DNA of 64,000 bases, taken from Clostridium sp. 'deep sea' (lineage in GTDB: Bacteria > Bacillota > UBA994 > PWPR01). The stretch lies in contig NZ_CP063353.1 of assembly GCF_014931565.1 (NCBI RefSeq), positions 1,674,001 to 1,738,000 of the forward strand. Direction: 5' to 3'. The position numbers and the translations under genes were made by a program. The notes beneath the pieces were generated by a model. That model was not told the origin of the DNA. It did not search any database and was given only the letters and a program-made list of their open reading frames with translations. Positions 32,639-42,247 of this stretch are shown here, in pieces. Positions within the stretch are counted from its first letter, which is position 1, and every line of letters begins with the position of its first letter.

Positions 32639-34006
32639 TTAGGCAGCCTCTCTTTCAACTACAGTCGGCTGCATTTGTTTTTTATTAATAACAACAGATA
32701 TTACCCCTAATATTAATTGACCAACACAAAGGCCTAATAACATGCCAATATAACCATTTATTTTTGAGCCCATAACTGTTGCAGGTATGAGTAAAACACA
32801 AGTGCCTAGCCCGTTTATTATGAAACCCCAAAATGGCTTACCAATAGCATTTAACTTTTGTCCTGCCCAATTATAGAGGTTTAGCCCAATAGAACCAAAT
32901 AACATAATTTTTAAGTACCAAACCGTTAATTTTATTACTTGAGGATCCTGAGAAAATACTCTTGTTAAAGGCTCGGCAAAAACAACTGCTGCCACAAACA
33001 TAAATAAACCAAATACTATAGCTATTTGATTAATTATTTTACGTAATTCGCTAACTCTACCGTACTGTTTTGCCCCCCAATTTTGCCCGATTAGTGGAAC
33101 TATAGTTGTGCCCACTGCACCACTAATTACAAAACCAAAACTCTCTATGCGGGTTCCTGCTGCAATTGCTGCTACCGCTGTTGAACCAGCAGTTGCCGCT
33201 GCTAAAGCTGTTAAAACACTTCTTAAAATCTGGGGGAAGAGCCTGACTACAGCACCAGGTAAACCTACATGTAAAATCCTTTTCCATGACTCAAAAACAG
33301 TTTTAAAACTCCTGATTTTAAAATCTAATAATCCATGATGAAAGTGTAAAAAGGAAAGCGTAGCAATCATACCTGCAAACCTAGAAATTATAGTTGCTAA
33401 AGCAGCTCCCTTAATACCCATAGCAGGCAAACCAAACCAACCAAAAATTAGGATTGGATCTAAAATTATATTGGTAATTGCACATACCAGCATCACTAAA
33501 AAGGGTCTAACCATATCTCCTAAAGCCCTCATACACGAATCACTTACAGGAGGCATAATCACCACAAATACACACGAATACCAAATAGTCATATACTCTT
33601 TTACCAAGGGCAAAGTTTCACTGTCTGCTCCCAATAGTTTAAATACAGGATTTAAAGTCAATAAACCAATTATAGAAATAATTATTACTGTAAGTGCAGA
33701 TAACAAGATACCATCTGTTGCTGTTCTTTTCATTAGGTTTTTATCTTTATTACCTACTGCTCTTGCCAATACAGAGGTTGCACCTATGCTCATACCAGAT
33801 GCAATAGAACCCACAATCATAACAACAGGAAATGTAAACCCCATAGCCGCCAATGATTGTGTGCCTAGCTTACCTACAAAATAGGTATCTGTTAAGTTAA
33901 AGATAGTGAAAGCTAACATACCACCTATAGTTGGAATAGCTAGTCTTATCATATGTCTCCATATACTACCCGTTGTTAAATCTAAGTACTTTTTTTTCTT
34001 GCTCAT
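32639..34006 (-). CDS. MATE family efflux transporter
   Basis: Twelve-helix inner-membrane antiporter that expels drugs or toxic metabolites with Na+ or H+. The 455-residue length is normal. Family motifs are visible: IWRHMIRLAIPTIGGMLAFT at the N-terminus, FNLTDTYFVGKLG, MSIGATSVLARAVGNKD in the first half and its counterpart IAAGTRIESFGFVISGAVG in the second half, reflecting the internal repeat. The sequence falls in the DinF/NorM-like class, but substrate cannot be told. It stands alone with its own terminator. Confidence 0.92.
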   Translation of the reverse strand: MSKKKKYLDLTTGSIWRHMIRLAIPTIGGMLAFTIFNLTDTYFVGKLGTQSLAAMGFTFPVVMIVGSIASGMSIGATSVLARAVGNKDKNLMKRTATDGILLSALTVIIISIIGLLTLNPVFKLLGADSETLPLVKEYMTIWYSCVFVVIMPPVSDSCMRALGDMVRPFLVMLVCAITNIILDPILIFGWFGLPAMGIKGAALATIISRFAGMIATLSFLHFHHGLLDFKIRSFKTVFESWKRILHVGLPGAVVRLFPQILRSVLTALAAATAGSTAVAAIAAGTRIESFGFVISGAVGTTIVPLIGQNWGAKQYGRVSELRKIINQIAIVFGLFMFVAAVVFAEPLTRVFSQDPQVIKLTVWYLKIMLFGSIGLNLYNWAGQKLNAIGKPFWGFIINGLGTCVLLIPATVMGSKINGYIGMLLGLCVGQLILGVISVVINKKQMQPTVVEREAA

Positions 34007-34364
34007 TTTTGTTTTACTCCATTCTATTCACACACCTCATAACATAATGAACTGAATGAACTAACCAATAAAAATTATACCATAAAAAGATATTAAAGAA
34101 TCCACTTTAAGCATTTAAAACTCGTAAATATGAAAAAAAACAACCAACTAAATATAAATATATTTAAACATATACAAACATTATATCAAAACGTTAACAT
34201 TTTTCAAGTAAACAATTCTATAAGTATTGCCAGAGCTAAGTAATCATGTTAACTTTGTACAATCCTAATTTATTAATTTAGTAAAAAATAATTCAATTCA
34301 AAAATTACTTCTGACTATTTAAATATGGTAGGGTTACTCTATTCATTGATAATTGTAGGTAAGT
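34007..34364. other. Intergenic region without recognisable gene
   Basis: An A+T-rich stretch of about 360 nt between the MATE gene start and the terminator of the thiazole operon. It should contain the MATE promoter. I see no hairpin array, RNA gene or open frame worth reporting. Confidence 0.6.
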
Positions 34365-34393
34365 AAAAAAGGGCTGTTTTTTAAACTGCCCTC
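34365..34393 (-). terminator. Intrinsic terminator of the thiS-F-G-H-tenI operon
   Basis: On the minus strand AGGGCAGTTTAAAAAACAGCCCT is followed by TTTTT, shortly after the tenI stop codon. Confidence 0.85.
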
Positions 34394-34405
34394 TTTTGTT
34401 TTATA

Positions 34406-35002
34406 TTATTTAAACATTGACTGCTTTAAATATTTTGCTGATAAGTAGGGGTTTAGCGAACCCATTATTGCGGACATAACAGCTACTCCATATGCACCAG
34501 CTTGTATTACTTTGGCTATATTCTTTTCACTTATTCCACCTAAAGCTATAATCGGTATTTTCACCTGTGTCTTTATTGCTTTAATTAATTCAAGACCTTT
34601 AGGTTTAAGACCTTGTTTGCATTTTGTTGGATAAATATGACTTGCCAAGACATACTGGGCGTGTCTCTGTTCTGCATAAACAGCCTCTTTAATATTATGC
34701 ACAGACATACCATAGGGCATATTATTTAAGTTTAGCTTTTGTTTTAAGTAGTCCTCATAACCAATATGAAAAAAATCTGCTTTAATTTTTTGAGCTGTTT
34801 TAAAACAGCTATTGATTATTAGCTTTTTACCATATTGGTGAGTAATATTATTAAGTTTTAGAGCTATAGGTAGTAATTCATTATATGATAAATCCTTTTC
34901 TCTTAAAATAACTGCATCTACCCCACCTCGATATGCCTCTGAAACAACACTATAGATATCACCACGTTTTATTAAATGCCTATTAGTTATAAGATATAAC
35001 AT
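34406..35002 (-). CDS. tenI: Thiazole tautomerase TenI-like (ThiE paralogue)
   Basis: A 198-residue TIM-barrel protein of the ThiE/TenI superfamily. The stretch LASHIYPTKCKQGLKPKGLE closely resembles the TenI active-site region, including the histidine used for aromatisation of the thiazole carboxylate; ThiE has a GxxFPTxTK pattern here. The first part (LITNRHLIKRGD) also fits TenI. Its place as the last gene of the thiS-F-G-H operon, which makes the thiazole, supports the tautomerase role over a second thiamine-phosphate synthase. A ThiE activity cannot be ruled out from sequence alone. Confidence 0.85.
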   Translation of the reverse strand: MLYLITNRHLIKRGDIYSVVSEAYRGGVDAVILREKDLSYNELLPIALKLNNITHQYGKKLIINSCFKTAQKIKADFFHIGYEDYLKQKLNLNNMPYGMSVHNIKEAVYAEQRHAQYVLASHIYPTKCKQGLKPKGLELIKAIKTQVKIPIIALGGISEKNIAKVIQAGAYGVAVMSAIMGSLNPYLSAKYLKQSMFK

Positions 35003-35015
35003 TTTTCACCTTTAA

Positions 35016-36119
35016 CTATAGCTGTAACCAGTCTTTACAAACTGGCTGATAACCCCGTGATAATAGATATTGTTTCATTTCAGCTACATTACGGTTATCT
35101 GATATTTCAAACTGACTGTCGCTTGTACTATCGGCAGAGTGACCTCCAACTTTGGTAGAAACCCCTGCAGACATTTTTGTTACACCTAAAGGTACTAAGT
35201 TATTTCTAAAACTTTTACTCTCTCTAGTAGAAATATTAATTGCAACTCTAGGCATAAAAACTCGTAACGCTATCATCATTTGAACCATATTTTTTTCCTC
35301 TATATTTATAAAGCTATTAAAGCTACCAATATGGGGTCTCAATCGTGGTAATGAAACGCCTACTTCTACATCGGGGTATTTATTTTGCAGATAATTGGCA
35401 TGTATTCCTGTAAAAAAGGCCTCTTTACGCCAATCATCAAGCCCAAGTAAAGCACCTATATTAACACTATGCATTTTTGCTAAACAGCCACGTTCAACTG
35501 CATCTAACCTAAACCTATAGTTCTTTTTTGGACCAGAAATATGAACTTTATCGTAAATTGTTTCGTTGTAGACCTCTTGATATACAGTAAGTGAATCTAC
35601 CCCAGCTTCAACAACCCTACAGTATTCTTCTTGTGTAAGTGGGTAAATTTCAATAGCTATAGAATCGAAGTATTGCTTTAAAACTTTAACTGCATCAACA
35701 ATATATGAAACAGGCGTGTGTTTATTTGACTCCCCTGTTAAAATTAAGATATGTCGTAAACCTGTTGCTGATATTGACTGGGCTTCTGCTTTTATCTCGG
35801 CCATGTTTAACTGCTTTCGGGCAATTTTGTTTCCAATATTAAATCCACAATAAGCACATTTGTTAATGCAATAGTTTGCCAAATACATAGGTGTATAAAG
35901 CTGAATTGTTTTACCAAAGTTTTGAACTGTTAGGCTATGTGCTTTTTGGGCTATCTGCTCTAAAAGACCCTCGGCAGTGGGAGAAAGTAAATTTAGGTAA
36001 TCATTCATGCTAAGTTGATGTTGGGAGATTGACCTAATTACATTTTCTTTTGTAACACTACTAAAAAAGGTATTAAAAACAAAGTGTTTGTATTTAAGAT
36101 ACTCTTTATAAAATGACAT
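35016..36119 (-). CDS. thiH: 2-iminoacetate synthase (radical SAM)
   Basis: Cleaves tyrosine to 2-iminoacetate (dehydroglycine) and p-cresol, supplying the glycine-derived unit of the thiazole under anaerobic conditions. The radical-SAM cluster motif is CINKCAYC (CxxxCxxC) at about residue 83-90, followed by GFNIGNK. Other ThiH features include ILILTGESNKHTPVSYI, the ESKSFRNNLVPLGVTKMSAGVST-type region (partly quoted), and a 367-residue length. Use of ThiH rather than the oxygen-dependent ThiO fits a strict anaerobe. It lies between thiG and tenI. Confidence 0.95.
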   Translation of the reverse strand: MSFYKEYLKYKHFVFNTFFSSVTKENVIRSISQHQLSMNDYLNLLSPTAEGLLEQIAQKAHSLTVQNFGKTIQLYTPMYLANYCINKCAYCGFNIGNKIARKQLNMAEIKAEAQSISATGLRHILILTGESNKHTPVSYIVDAVKVLKQYFDSIAIEIYPLTQEEYCRVVEAGVDSLTVYQEVYNETIYDKVHISGPKKNYRFRLDAVERGCLAKMHSVNIGALLGLDDWRKEAFFTGIHANYLQNKYPDVEVGVSLPRLRPHIGSFNSFINIEEKNMVQMMIALRVFMPRVAINISTRESKSFRNNLVPLGVTKMSAGVSTKVGGHSADSTSDSQFEISDNRNVAEMKQYLLSRGYQPVCKDWLQL

Positions 36120-36130
36120 TTTTAATCTCC

Positions 36131-36898
36131 TTATTTAGTCAAAAAGCCTGTTAAAGGAGAGGAAGCATCAGCACATATTTTTTCGGCTCCTGTCTTGGCT
36201 AAGTAAGCAATTCTACCAGCTTTAACACTTAAGTTAAAGGCTTTTGCCATCTGCACTGGGTCTCCAGCAGTAGCAATAGCTGTATTTACTAAAACAGCAG
36301 CAGCGCCCATTTCCATAGCTTCTGTTGCTTGAGACGGTTTACCAATGCCTGCATCAACAATAATTGGCAACTTTATTTCTGCTATTAATATTCTTAGTAG
36401 TTCTTTAGTTTTAAGCCCTCTATTTGTACCTATAGGTGCACCTAAAGGCATAACTGCTGCAGCACCTGCATTAACAAGACTTTTAGCGACCATTAAGTCA
36501 GGATTCATATAAGGTAAAACAATAAAACCTTCTTTTGCTAATATCTCTGTTGCTTTAATTGTTTCATAATTATCAGGCATTAAATACTTATTATCAGAAA
36601 TAACTTCTATTTTAATCCAGTCTCCACAGCCCATAGCTTTTGCTAACCTAGCTATCCTGACAGCTTCCTCTGCATTTCTGGCCCCAGAGGTATTAGGCAA
36701 CAAGATGTTTTGTTTAGGTATATAGTTTAGAATATTTTCTTCTGTTGAGTTTAAATCAACCCTTCTTAAAGCCATGGTTATAATTTGGGACTCAGAGCTG
36801 TTTATGACCTGAGGTATGAGTCGTTTATCTGGAAATTTTCCTGAACCAATTAAAAGCCTACTACTAAGTTCGTGCCCTGCAATAATAAGTTTATCCAT
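36131..36898 (-). CDS. thiG: Thiazole synthase
   Basis: Builds the thiazole phosphate from deoxyxylulose 5-phosphate, 2-iminoacetate and ThiS thiocarboxylate. The 255 residues form a TIM barrel with [37 protein letters not shown], the Schiff-base lysine in [10 protein letters not shown], and the phosphate loops [12 protein letters not shown] and [18 protein letters not shown]. All active-site pieces are present. Gene order thiF-thiG-thiH with gaps of 3-11 nt points to one transcript. Confidence 0.96.
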   Translation of the reverse strand: MDKLIIAGHELSSRLLIGSGKFPDKRLIPQVINSSESQIITMALRRVDLNSTEENILNYIPKQNILLPNTSGARNAEEAVRIARLAKAMGCGDWIKIEVISDNKYLMPDNYETIKATEILAKEGFIVLPYMNPDLMVAKSLVNAGAAAVMPLGAPIGTNRGLKTKELLRILIAEIKLPIIVDAGIGKPSQATEAMEMGAAAVLVNTAIATAGDPVQMAKAFNLSVKAGRIAYLAKTGAEKICADASSPLTGFLTK

Positions 36899-36901
36899 AG
36901 T

Positions 36902-37720
36902 TTATACATCCTTTTCGTCCATTAATATTCTTAAAACAGTATTTGCTTGATGATTGGCAGCAATAGCAACTCGAGGAGCCATAAGTCCACATCCTGGTTT
37001 TGCTTCAGAGACACTGTCACCTATTAAGTAAAAATTATCTTTAATTTTCTTGGTGATTATTGTGTTGTTAGAGAAATAACCAGCTACACCAGAGGCCGAT
37101 ACAATTATTTTATGAGGCATTTTTAACATTACTGTATTAATAAGAGTTGCCTTTGAAACTGCACTATCTAATGCCTCTACAATTATATTTGCATCCTTAA
37201 ATAACTGCTCTATATTGTTTTCCTCTATAAATATATCTTGCGTTTTTACTTCAACATAGGGATTAATGTTATAAAGTAAATCTTTTAATGCCTCTGTTTT
37301 TTTCATACCAATGTGCTTAATAAAATACTGCTGTCGGTTTAAATTACAAGGTTCAACAATATCAAAATCTAGCAAAGTTAAATGGCCAATACCAATGCGA
37401 GCCAATGATACCGCAATATTAGATCCTAATCCACCTAAGCCAGCTATGGCAACCCTAGCATTTTTAATTCTGTTATGCACGCCCGGACTATGCCGAGCTA
37501 TCAAAAGACTCTCAAGCTCTTCTCTTAAGGGAATTTCACCCCTTTTTATCAGGGTAAGTGTATCATTTTCTTTAAGAGCAGCATCTTTATTTATAATAAA
37601 GCCATTTAAAATAACCATATCAGCATTAGCTTTGTAAATTTGTTTCACTGTAAACGCTGTTGTATTAGCTGTCACCCTAAATTCTTTTTCATTTACCAAA
37701 ATTTTTATTTTAACCACCAC
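36902..37720 (-). CDS. thiF: ThiS adenylyltransferase ThiF with N-terminal ubiquitin-like domain
   Basis: Adenylates the C-terminal glycine of ThiS, preparing it for sulfur transfer. Residues ~75-272 are an E1-like domain with the nucleotide-binding GLGGLGSNIAVSLARIG, DFDIVEPCNLNRQQY and KPGCGLMAPRVAIA. Residues ~1-65 (KIKILVNEKEFRV to DTLTLIKRGE) form an extra domain with a ThiS-like beta-grasp pattern but without the C-terminal GG, so it cannot carry sulfur. Similar N-terminal extensions occur in other clostridial ThiF proteins. The gene overlaps thiS by 11 nt. Confidence 0.93.
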   Translation of the reverse strand: MVVKIKILVNEKEFRVTANTTAFTVKQIYKANADMVILNGFIINKDAALKENDTLTLIKRGEIPLREELESLLIARHSPGVHNRIKNARVAIAGLGGLGSNIAVSLARIGIGHLTLLDFDIVEPCNLNRQQYFIKHIGMKKTEALKDLLYNINPYVEVKTQDIFIEENNIEQLFKDANIIVEALDSAVSKATLINTVMLKMPHKIIVSASGVAGYFSNNTIITKKIKDNFYLIGDSVSEAKPGCGLMAPRVAIAANHQANTVLRILMDEKDV

Positions 37721-37901
37721 CTACAAAGCTAATAATTTCAATTTTATCTTCTTGTTTAAGTTTATAACTATCATAATGCTGTTTAGCAATAATTTGTAGG
37801 TTAACCTCAACAACAACCTTATTTTGTGATAGCTGCAACTTAGTGAGTAGCTGGGCAATAGTAATATTATTAATTTTCATTGCTTTACCGTTAACTATCA
37901 T
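37710..37901 (-). CDS. thiS: Sulfur carrier protein ThiS
   Basis: A 63-residue beta-grasp protein that carries sulfur as a C-terminal thiocarboxylate for thiazole synthesis. It begins MIVNGKAMKIN, has the TIAQLLTKLQ helix and ends in EIISFVGGG; the terminal Gly-Gly is the functional requirement. It is the first gene of the operon downstream of the TPP riboswitch and overlaps thiF by 11 nt, consistent with joint production of the two interacting proteins. Confidence 0.94.
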   Translation of the reverse strand: MIVNGKAMKINNITIAQLLTKLQLSQNKVVVEVNLQIIAKQHYDSYKLKQEDKIEIISFVGGG

Positions 37902-37995
37902 AATAGTCTCCTTTCTCTAGGGAAAAGAGCAAATAATAAATAAAAAAGAAGTAGAATAATCTCTACTCCCCTCATAACATATATTTTAAAATTAA

Positions 37996-38022
37996 AAATC
38001 ACAAATCCTAAGAAATTTGTGA
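37996..38022 (-). terminator. Riboswitch-controlled terminator before thiS
   Basis: On the minus strand TCACAAATTTCTTAGGATTTGTGA (stem TCACAAAT/ATTTGTGA) is followed by TTTTTAATTTT, between the TPP aptamer and thiS. Confidence 0.85.
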
Positions 38023-38043
38023 TAGATAGTTAACATATTATAT

Positions 38044-38136
38044 CTGACTTTCCTACGATGGCATTATCCACATCAGGTTATGAGGGTCAGAGATAACATC
38101 TCTTTCTCAGCCTATTTATACAGGCTCCCCTAGTTT
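38044..38136 (-). promoter_or_regulatory. TPP riboswitch of thiS-F-G-H-tenI
   Basis: On the minus strand all aptamer landmarks occur in order: CTAGGGGAGCC, GGCTGAGA, GACCCTCATAACCTGATG, GGATAATGCC and GTAGGAAAG. The match to the THI-box consensus is closer than in the copy at 8925-9030. A terminator follows, so thiamine pyrophosphate should shut off thiazole synthesis. Confidence 0.96.
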
Positions 38137-38219
38137 TTATTAAGTTTTCTAAAGAGATTTTAGCATAGCTTTATATTTTTTACAATAGAACTGTAAAAAT
38201 ATGTGTTATTACTAACACT

Positions 38220-39083
38220 TTAATTATTATTATTTCTTAGTTCTTCTCTTACTTTACTTAAATAAACTCGTACTCTTTCGTCATCTAAAAATGGGTATTG
38301 GTAGTTGAGTTTATCTGCCACCCTAGAGCCAACCTTACGTATAAAATTGCCTGCTTTTTCGAGGCTATCCCAAATTTGCTCATAATTTGTGGTAGCATGA
38401 AGCTCAATAAATTCTTGATATTCTTTTTTATTTAGATAGTTTTTATACCACTTGCCTGCCTTACCTAAGTTAACTTTCCAATTATAGTTATAGGCAATAT
38501 CCCAATCTATTAAAGCTCTAATTGCCTTCATTAAATAAACATCATATACTCTACGTACATATGGAAACTCATCTCTCCAAATCCCTTTGGCAATGTAAGG
38601 CTGTATCCACCATGCTTCATTAATAGTAGCATTATACGTTTTTTCATCTGGCTTTTGAATAAAATAGCTACTCTCATTAGGCTCAGGTAACTTTGGTGCC
38701 ATGTTATCTTTATCTAATAACCACATACTAAGACTATCTTGTTTAGCTCGCTGTGACATTTTTTTTAGTGACTCAAATGATAAATCTATTCTAAAGTCTT
38801 CAAACTGCATTAAAAATATATATGAATTATTCTTATTATCATTCTGTTGAACAATTACAGGATTACCAAAGTAGTCATAAATCCAATTATCATCAATACG
38901 GTAGTCATTATTTGCAAGATCCTTTATAAAAAATACTACATCGTAATCCTGCATTTTATCTACTGGAGCATTTTTATTTACTCTAGAACCATTAAGTAAA
39001 ACAGCTCTAATACAGGTTTCTTTATTTGCAAAATTGAGTATTATCTTTATAATATCGTCTTGAATTAATGAATTAAAATTCAT
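38220..39083 (-). CDS. Aminoglycoside 6-adenylyltransferase-like protein
   Basis: Nucleotidyltransferase of 287 residues in the ANT(6)/AadE family, which inactivates streptomycin by adenylation. The catalytic motif is LLNGSRVNKNAP followed by QDYDVVFFI, giving the GS-x9-DxD pattern. Further family pieces are WIYDYFGNPVIVQ, FRIDLSFESL, WWIQPYIAKGIWRDEFPY and the C-terminal YPFLDDERV region. The length is normal for AadE. Chromosomal homologues are common in anaerobes of this group and not all give resistance. No transfer genes or other resistance genes surround it. Confidence 0.9.
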   Translation of the reverse strand: MNFNSLIQDDIIKIILNFANKETCIRAVLLNGSRVNKNAPVDKMQDYDVVFFIKDLANNDYRIDDNWIYDYFGNPVIVQQNDNKNNSYIFLMQFEDFRIDLSFESLKKMSQRAKQDSLSMWLLDKDNMAPKLPEPNESSYFIQKPDEKTYNATINEAWWIQPYIAKGIWRDEFPYVRRVYDVYLMKAIRALIDWDIAYNYNWKVNLGKAGKWYKNYLNKKEYQEFIELHATTNYEQIWDSLEKAGNFIRKVGSRVADKLNYQYPFLDDERVRVYLSKVREELRNNNN

Positions 39084-39364
39084 TGTTTTTCTCCCTTTAT
39101 TGTATTAATCATTAGCTAACTGTTTATTTGTTTGTTCTATAATTATTCTTAGTATAGCTATAAATGTATTTGCTATTTTGCTTAAAATTACTACATCAAT
39201 ATATCGGCGCTATTGTCAGATACATTAACTATATTTATATTTTTCTTTCACTTATTTTTATATAATTTTTAATAAAGACCCAACTAACCGCACTTTACTA
39301 TTAAAATAAGCAAAGGGCTCGCTTATTATGCAAACCCCCTGTAGTCATTTACTTAAAATGTTTT

Positions 39365-40003
39365 TTATCCAAAAAACCTCTTAGACAATTGCTCTAAAAA
39401 TATTCTGGTATGTTCTTCTGTTGCTTTACGTGCTTGGTCTATATCTCTATTTTTTATTGCTGTTGCTATTCCTCTTAATGAGTCTTGAAACCATAATCTA
39501 TCTTCTAATACATAATTTATATACTGTAAAAAACGAGCAGTTTTTATATTTAGTTCATCGAGTACATTATTTAGGATAGGATTATTGGCTGCCTCTCTAG
39601 TTAGCTTATGAAACTTTTGATCTTCTATTATACATTGTTTATAGTCAACAACAATATTAATATGTTCGAACCTCTCTACAATAGCAAAAAGCTCATTAAT
39701 AACCTCATCACTAGCTCTTTGAGCTGCCAATTCAGCAGCTAATCCTTCAAGATTTTTTTTCACTTCATAAGCATGTTTTACAGACATTAAGTCTATTTGG
39801 GTAACAAATGTACCAATTCGAGGACGTATTTCAAGAAGTCCAATTTGAGATAACTTAATAATAGCCTCTCTTACTGGAGTTCTACTAACGTTAAACTCTT
39901 CTATTAAATGTTTTTCATTAATAGAATCGCCTGGTTTATATTCTAGTTCAACTATTCGCCTTTTCAGTTCATTATATATTTCAACATTAGCAGTTTTACT
40001 CAT
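39365..40003 (-). CDS. GntR-family transcriptional regulator (FadR/FCD subfamily)
   Basis: A 212-residue repressor. The N-terminal winged helix is typical: ELKRRIVELEYKPGDSINEK, then EEFNVSRTPVREAIIKLSQIGLLEIRPRIGTFV. The C-terminal FCD ligand domain shows the metal/ligand residues in EDQKFHKLTREAANNPIL and a final histidine in ATEEHTRIF. The gene lies 166 nt downstream of porB on the same strand. It may control the por operon in response to an organic acid; the palindrome at 43120-43142 is a possible binding site. This link is inference from position. Confidence 0.9.
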   Translation of the reverse strand: MSKTANVEIYNELKRRIVELEYKPGDSINEKHLIEEFNVSRTPVREAIIKLSQIGLLEIRPRIGTFVTQIDLMSVKHAYEVKKNLEGLAAELAAQRASDEVINELFAIVERFEHINIVVDYKQCIIEDQKFHKLTREAANNPILNNVLDELNIKTARFLQYINYVLEDRLWFQDSLRGIATAIKNRDIDQARKATEEHTRIFLEQLSKRFFG

Positions 40004-40169
40004 TATATCAACCCTTTTACAACAGCTATTTATAAACTACCAATTAAATTACTTTTGTCCCAAAAATATAAAGCAAGATTATCAGCAGTGCAGTACTTTG
40101 TAGCAGTATAAACAGCTTAGCTAATTTCTTTTGTTATACTATACACCAATTATAATATAATAGGTAGAA

Positions 40170-41066
40170 TTATTTAACCCAATCTCTTCTCATTTTTTGC
40201 CATTTTGCATCACGATAATCTTTAATGACCTTGATATCTGCTTCTTTTAAGTGTTTAAATCTACCCTGAACCTTCAAGTAATCTTCTACACTTGCAAACT
40301 CTTTAGGATTACGATTTAAGCTAAACTCACCCTTTTCGTATTCTGCTAAATACCATAAACCACTGTCTACAGCTAACTTTGCTAAGCTAATAGTGATATC
40401 ACTAGCGTGTCCCCAACCTGTTGGGCATGGTGCAATTACATGTATATATGATGTACCCTTAGTATTTTTTGCTTTTTCAACTTTATTCATAAAATCTTCT
40501 AAATAACCAACACTTGCTGTTGCAGCATAAGCAATACCATGAGCAGCTACAATCTCAAACATATTTTTCTTCATTGTAATAGAACCCGGCAAGTTATCTC
40601 CAGCAGGTGAAGTAGTTGTACGAGTACCATAAGGAGTTAAGCCACTTTTTTGAATACCAGTATTCATATAAGCTTCGTTATCATTACAAATATAAATAAT
40701 ATCATCATTACGATCTATTGCACCAGATAAAGCCTGTAAACCAATATCTGCAGTACCGCCATCACCAGCAAAACCAACTGTTTGGGTTTCTTTAATGCCC
40801 AAGGCTTTTAGTCCAACTGACATACCAGAGGCTACTGCTCCAGTTGAGGCAAAGGGTGTGATAATAGCATTATTTGTAAAAGCCATGTTAGGATATATAA
40901 AAGACACCGCAGACATACATCCAGCTGGTAAAGCTGCAAATGTCCTTTCCCCTAACACCTTCATAGCTAATCTTATTGCTAAACTCTCTCCACAACCACC
41001 ACAGGCTTTATGGCCATAAAACTGCTCTTTATTTGTTATTGTACGAGCGTTATATTTTTTATTCAT
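40170..41066 (-). CDS. porB: 2-oxoacid:ferredoxin oxidoreductase, beta subunit (PorB-like)
   Basis: TPP-binding subunit of the oxygen-sensitive enzyme that decarboxylates pyruvate (or a related 2-oxoacid) to acyl-CoA and CO2, reducing ferredoxin. The 298-residue protein has the Fe-S ligands in HKACGGCGESLA, the further cysteine in LPAGCMSAVS, and the TPP/Mg site GFAGDGGTADIGLQAL with DNEAYMNTGIQKSG. It overlaps porA by one base. All four subunits of the heterotetrameric form are present in the order gamma-delta-alpha-beta. Substrate could be pyruvate or 2-oxoisovalerate; the alpha-subunit pattern favours pyruvate. Confidence 0.93.
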   Translation of the reverse strand: MNKKYNARTITNKEQFYGHKACGGCGESLAIRLAMKVLGERTFAALPAGCMSAVSFIYPNMAFTNNAIITPFASTGAVASGMSVGLKALGIKETQTVGFAGDGGTADIGLQALSGAIDRNDDIIYICNDNEAYMNTGIQKSGLTPYGTRTTTSPAGDNLPGSITMKKNMFEIVAAHGIAYAATASVGYLEDFMNKVEKAKNTKGTSYIHVIAPCPTGWGHASDITISLAKLAVDSGLWYLAEYEKGEFSLNRNPKEFASVEDYLKVQGRFKHLKEADIKVIKDYRDAKWQKMRRDWVK

Positions 41067-42247
41067 TATAGCTCACACCTCACATTTACATACTGTATTC
41101 TCTCTTGTTCTTTACCTCGAGCGGCCAGACTTAAAGAGTTAAAAATACCGCTAATATTTTCTTTAGTTATGTCTCTACCACCTAAACCTCCAATAAAGTT
41201 ATAGGTTTTAGGTAATTTTTTTAGGGTTGTTAATGCTGAATTAACATTTGTAAATATTGATCCTTCATATCCAAAAGATATATTTTTATCCACCACTCCT
41301 ACTGCCTTAGCATTTTTTACTGCCTTAGCTATTTGTTTTGCTGGGAATGGACGAAGATAACGTAGTTTTAGTAAACCAACTTTTTCACCTTCAGCACGTA
41401 AGTTATCTACAACAACTCGAGCTGTGCCAGTTACACTACCTGTTGTAATTAAAATTACCTCGGCATCATCACATCTATACTGCTCTATTAAACCCTGATA
41501 TGACCTGCCAAACTGCTTGGCAAAGTCTGCATCTACTTGCTCTAACACTTTAACTGAGTTTTGCATATCGATTTCTTGTTTAATTTTAAACTCCATATTA
41601 AAATCGTTACCAGCAGATATACATAAACTCTTAGGATTATTTACATCCATAACTTGTTCTGTTAAATTAATAGGGGGTAAAAATTCATTAACTTTTGCTT
41701 GATCAGGAATATCTACTAATTCATAAGTATGGGTTAACACAAAACCATCTAAGTTAACCATAACTGGTATCATTACATCTTTATGTTCAGCAATTTTATA
41801 GGCTTGAATCATCATATCTAATGCTTCTTGAGCATCTTCTACATAGATTTGAATCCATCCTGAATTAATTAAAAACATGGAATCCATTTGATCTCCATAG
41901 ATATTCCATGGGGTAGCAATAGCTCTATTGGCATTCATCATAACAATTGGCAAACGTTGACCGCTAGCATATGGTAAACACTCTGCCATGTATAATAAGC
42001 CTTGTGAAGAGGTAGCTGTAAAGGCCCTAGCCCCTACTGAGCTTACTCCTATAGCACATGCCAAAGCACTATGTTCGGACTCTACATGCATGTATTCAGC
42101 TTTTAATGATCCGTCTTCAACCATTTCAGAAAGTCTTTCAACAGCGATAGTTTGAGGGGTGATTGGATAGGCTGAAATAACATGAGGTTTTGCTAAACGT
42201 ACACCCTCTGCAACAGCATCATTACCGCTTATAAATTTTTTGGCCAT
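41066..42247 (-). CDS. porA: 2-oxoacid:ferredoxin oxidoreductase, alpha subunit (PorA-like)
   Basis: Forms the active site together with the beta subunit. The 393-residue protein shows the substrate loop SAYPITPQTIAVERLSEM, YMHVESEHSALACAIGVS and TATSSQGLLYMAECL, all typical of PorA. The C-terminal half contains the transketolase-like domain II (ITTGSVTGTARVVVDNLR and LLKLRYLRPFP). It abuts porD and overlaps porB by one base, so the subunits are made from one messenger. Confidence 0.94.
   Translation of the reverse strand: MAKKFISGNDAVAEGVRLAKPHVISAYPITPQTIAVERLSEMVEDGSLKAEYMHVESEHSALACAIGVSSVGARAFTATSSQGLLYMAECLPYASGQRLPIVMMNANRAIATPWNIYGDQMDSMFLINSGWIQIYVEDAQEALDMMIQAYKIAEHKDVMIPVMVNLDGFVLTHTYELVDIPDQAKVNEFLPPINLTEQVMDVNNPKSLCISAGNDFNMEFKIKQEIDMQNSVKVLEQVDADFAKQFGRSYQGLIEQYRCDDAEVILITTGSVTGTARVVVDNLRAEGEKVGLLKLRYLRPFPAKQIAKAVKNAKAVGVVDKNISFGYEGSIFTNVNSALTTLKKLPKTYNFIGGLGGRDITKENISGIFNSLSLAARGKEQERIQYVNVRCEL

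Noticed and set aside
34406-35002. Second thiamine-phosphate synthase (ThiE)
   Set aside because: The active-site stretch has the TenI histidine pattern and the gene sits in the thiazole operon, so TenI is the better call.
3917-39083. aadE-sat-aphA type resistance cluster
   Set aside because: ANT(6)-like, Sat-like and APH-like genes do occur in the window, but the first is more than 30 kb from the others, each is a separate unit, and there are no plasmid or transposon genes; they look chromosomal.
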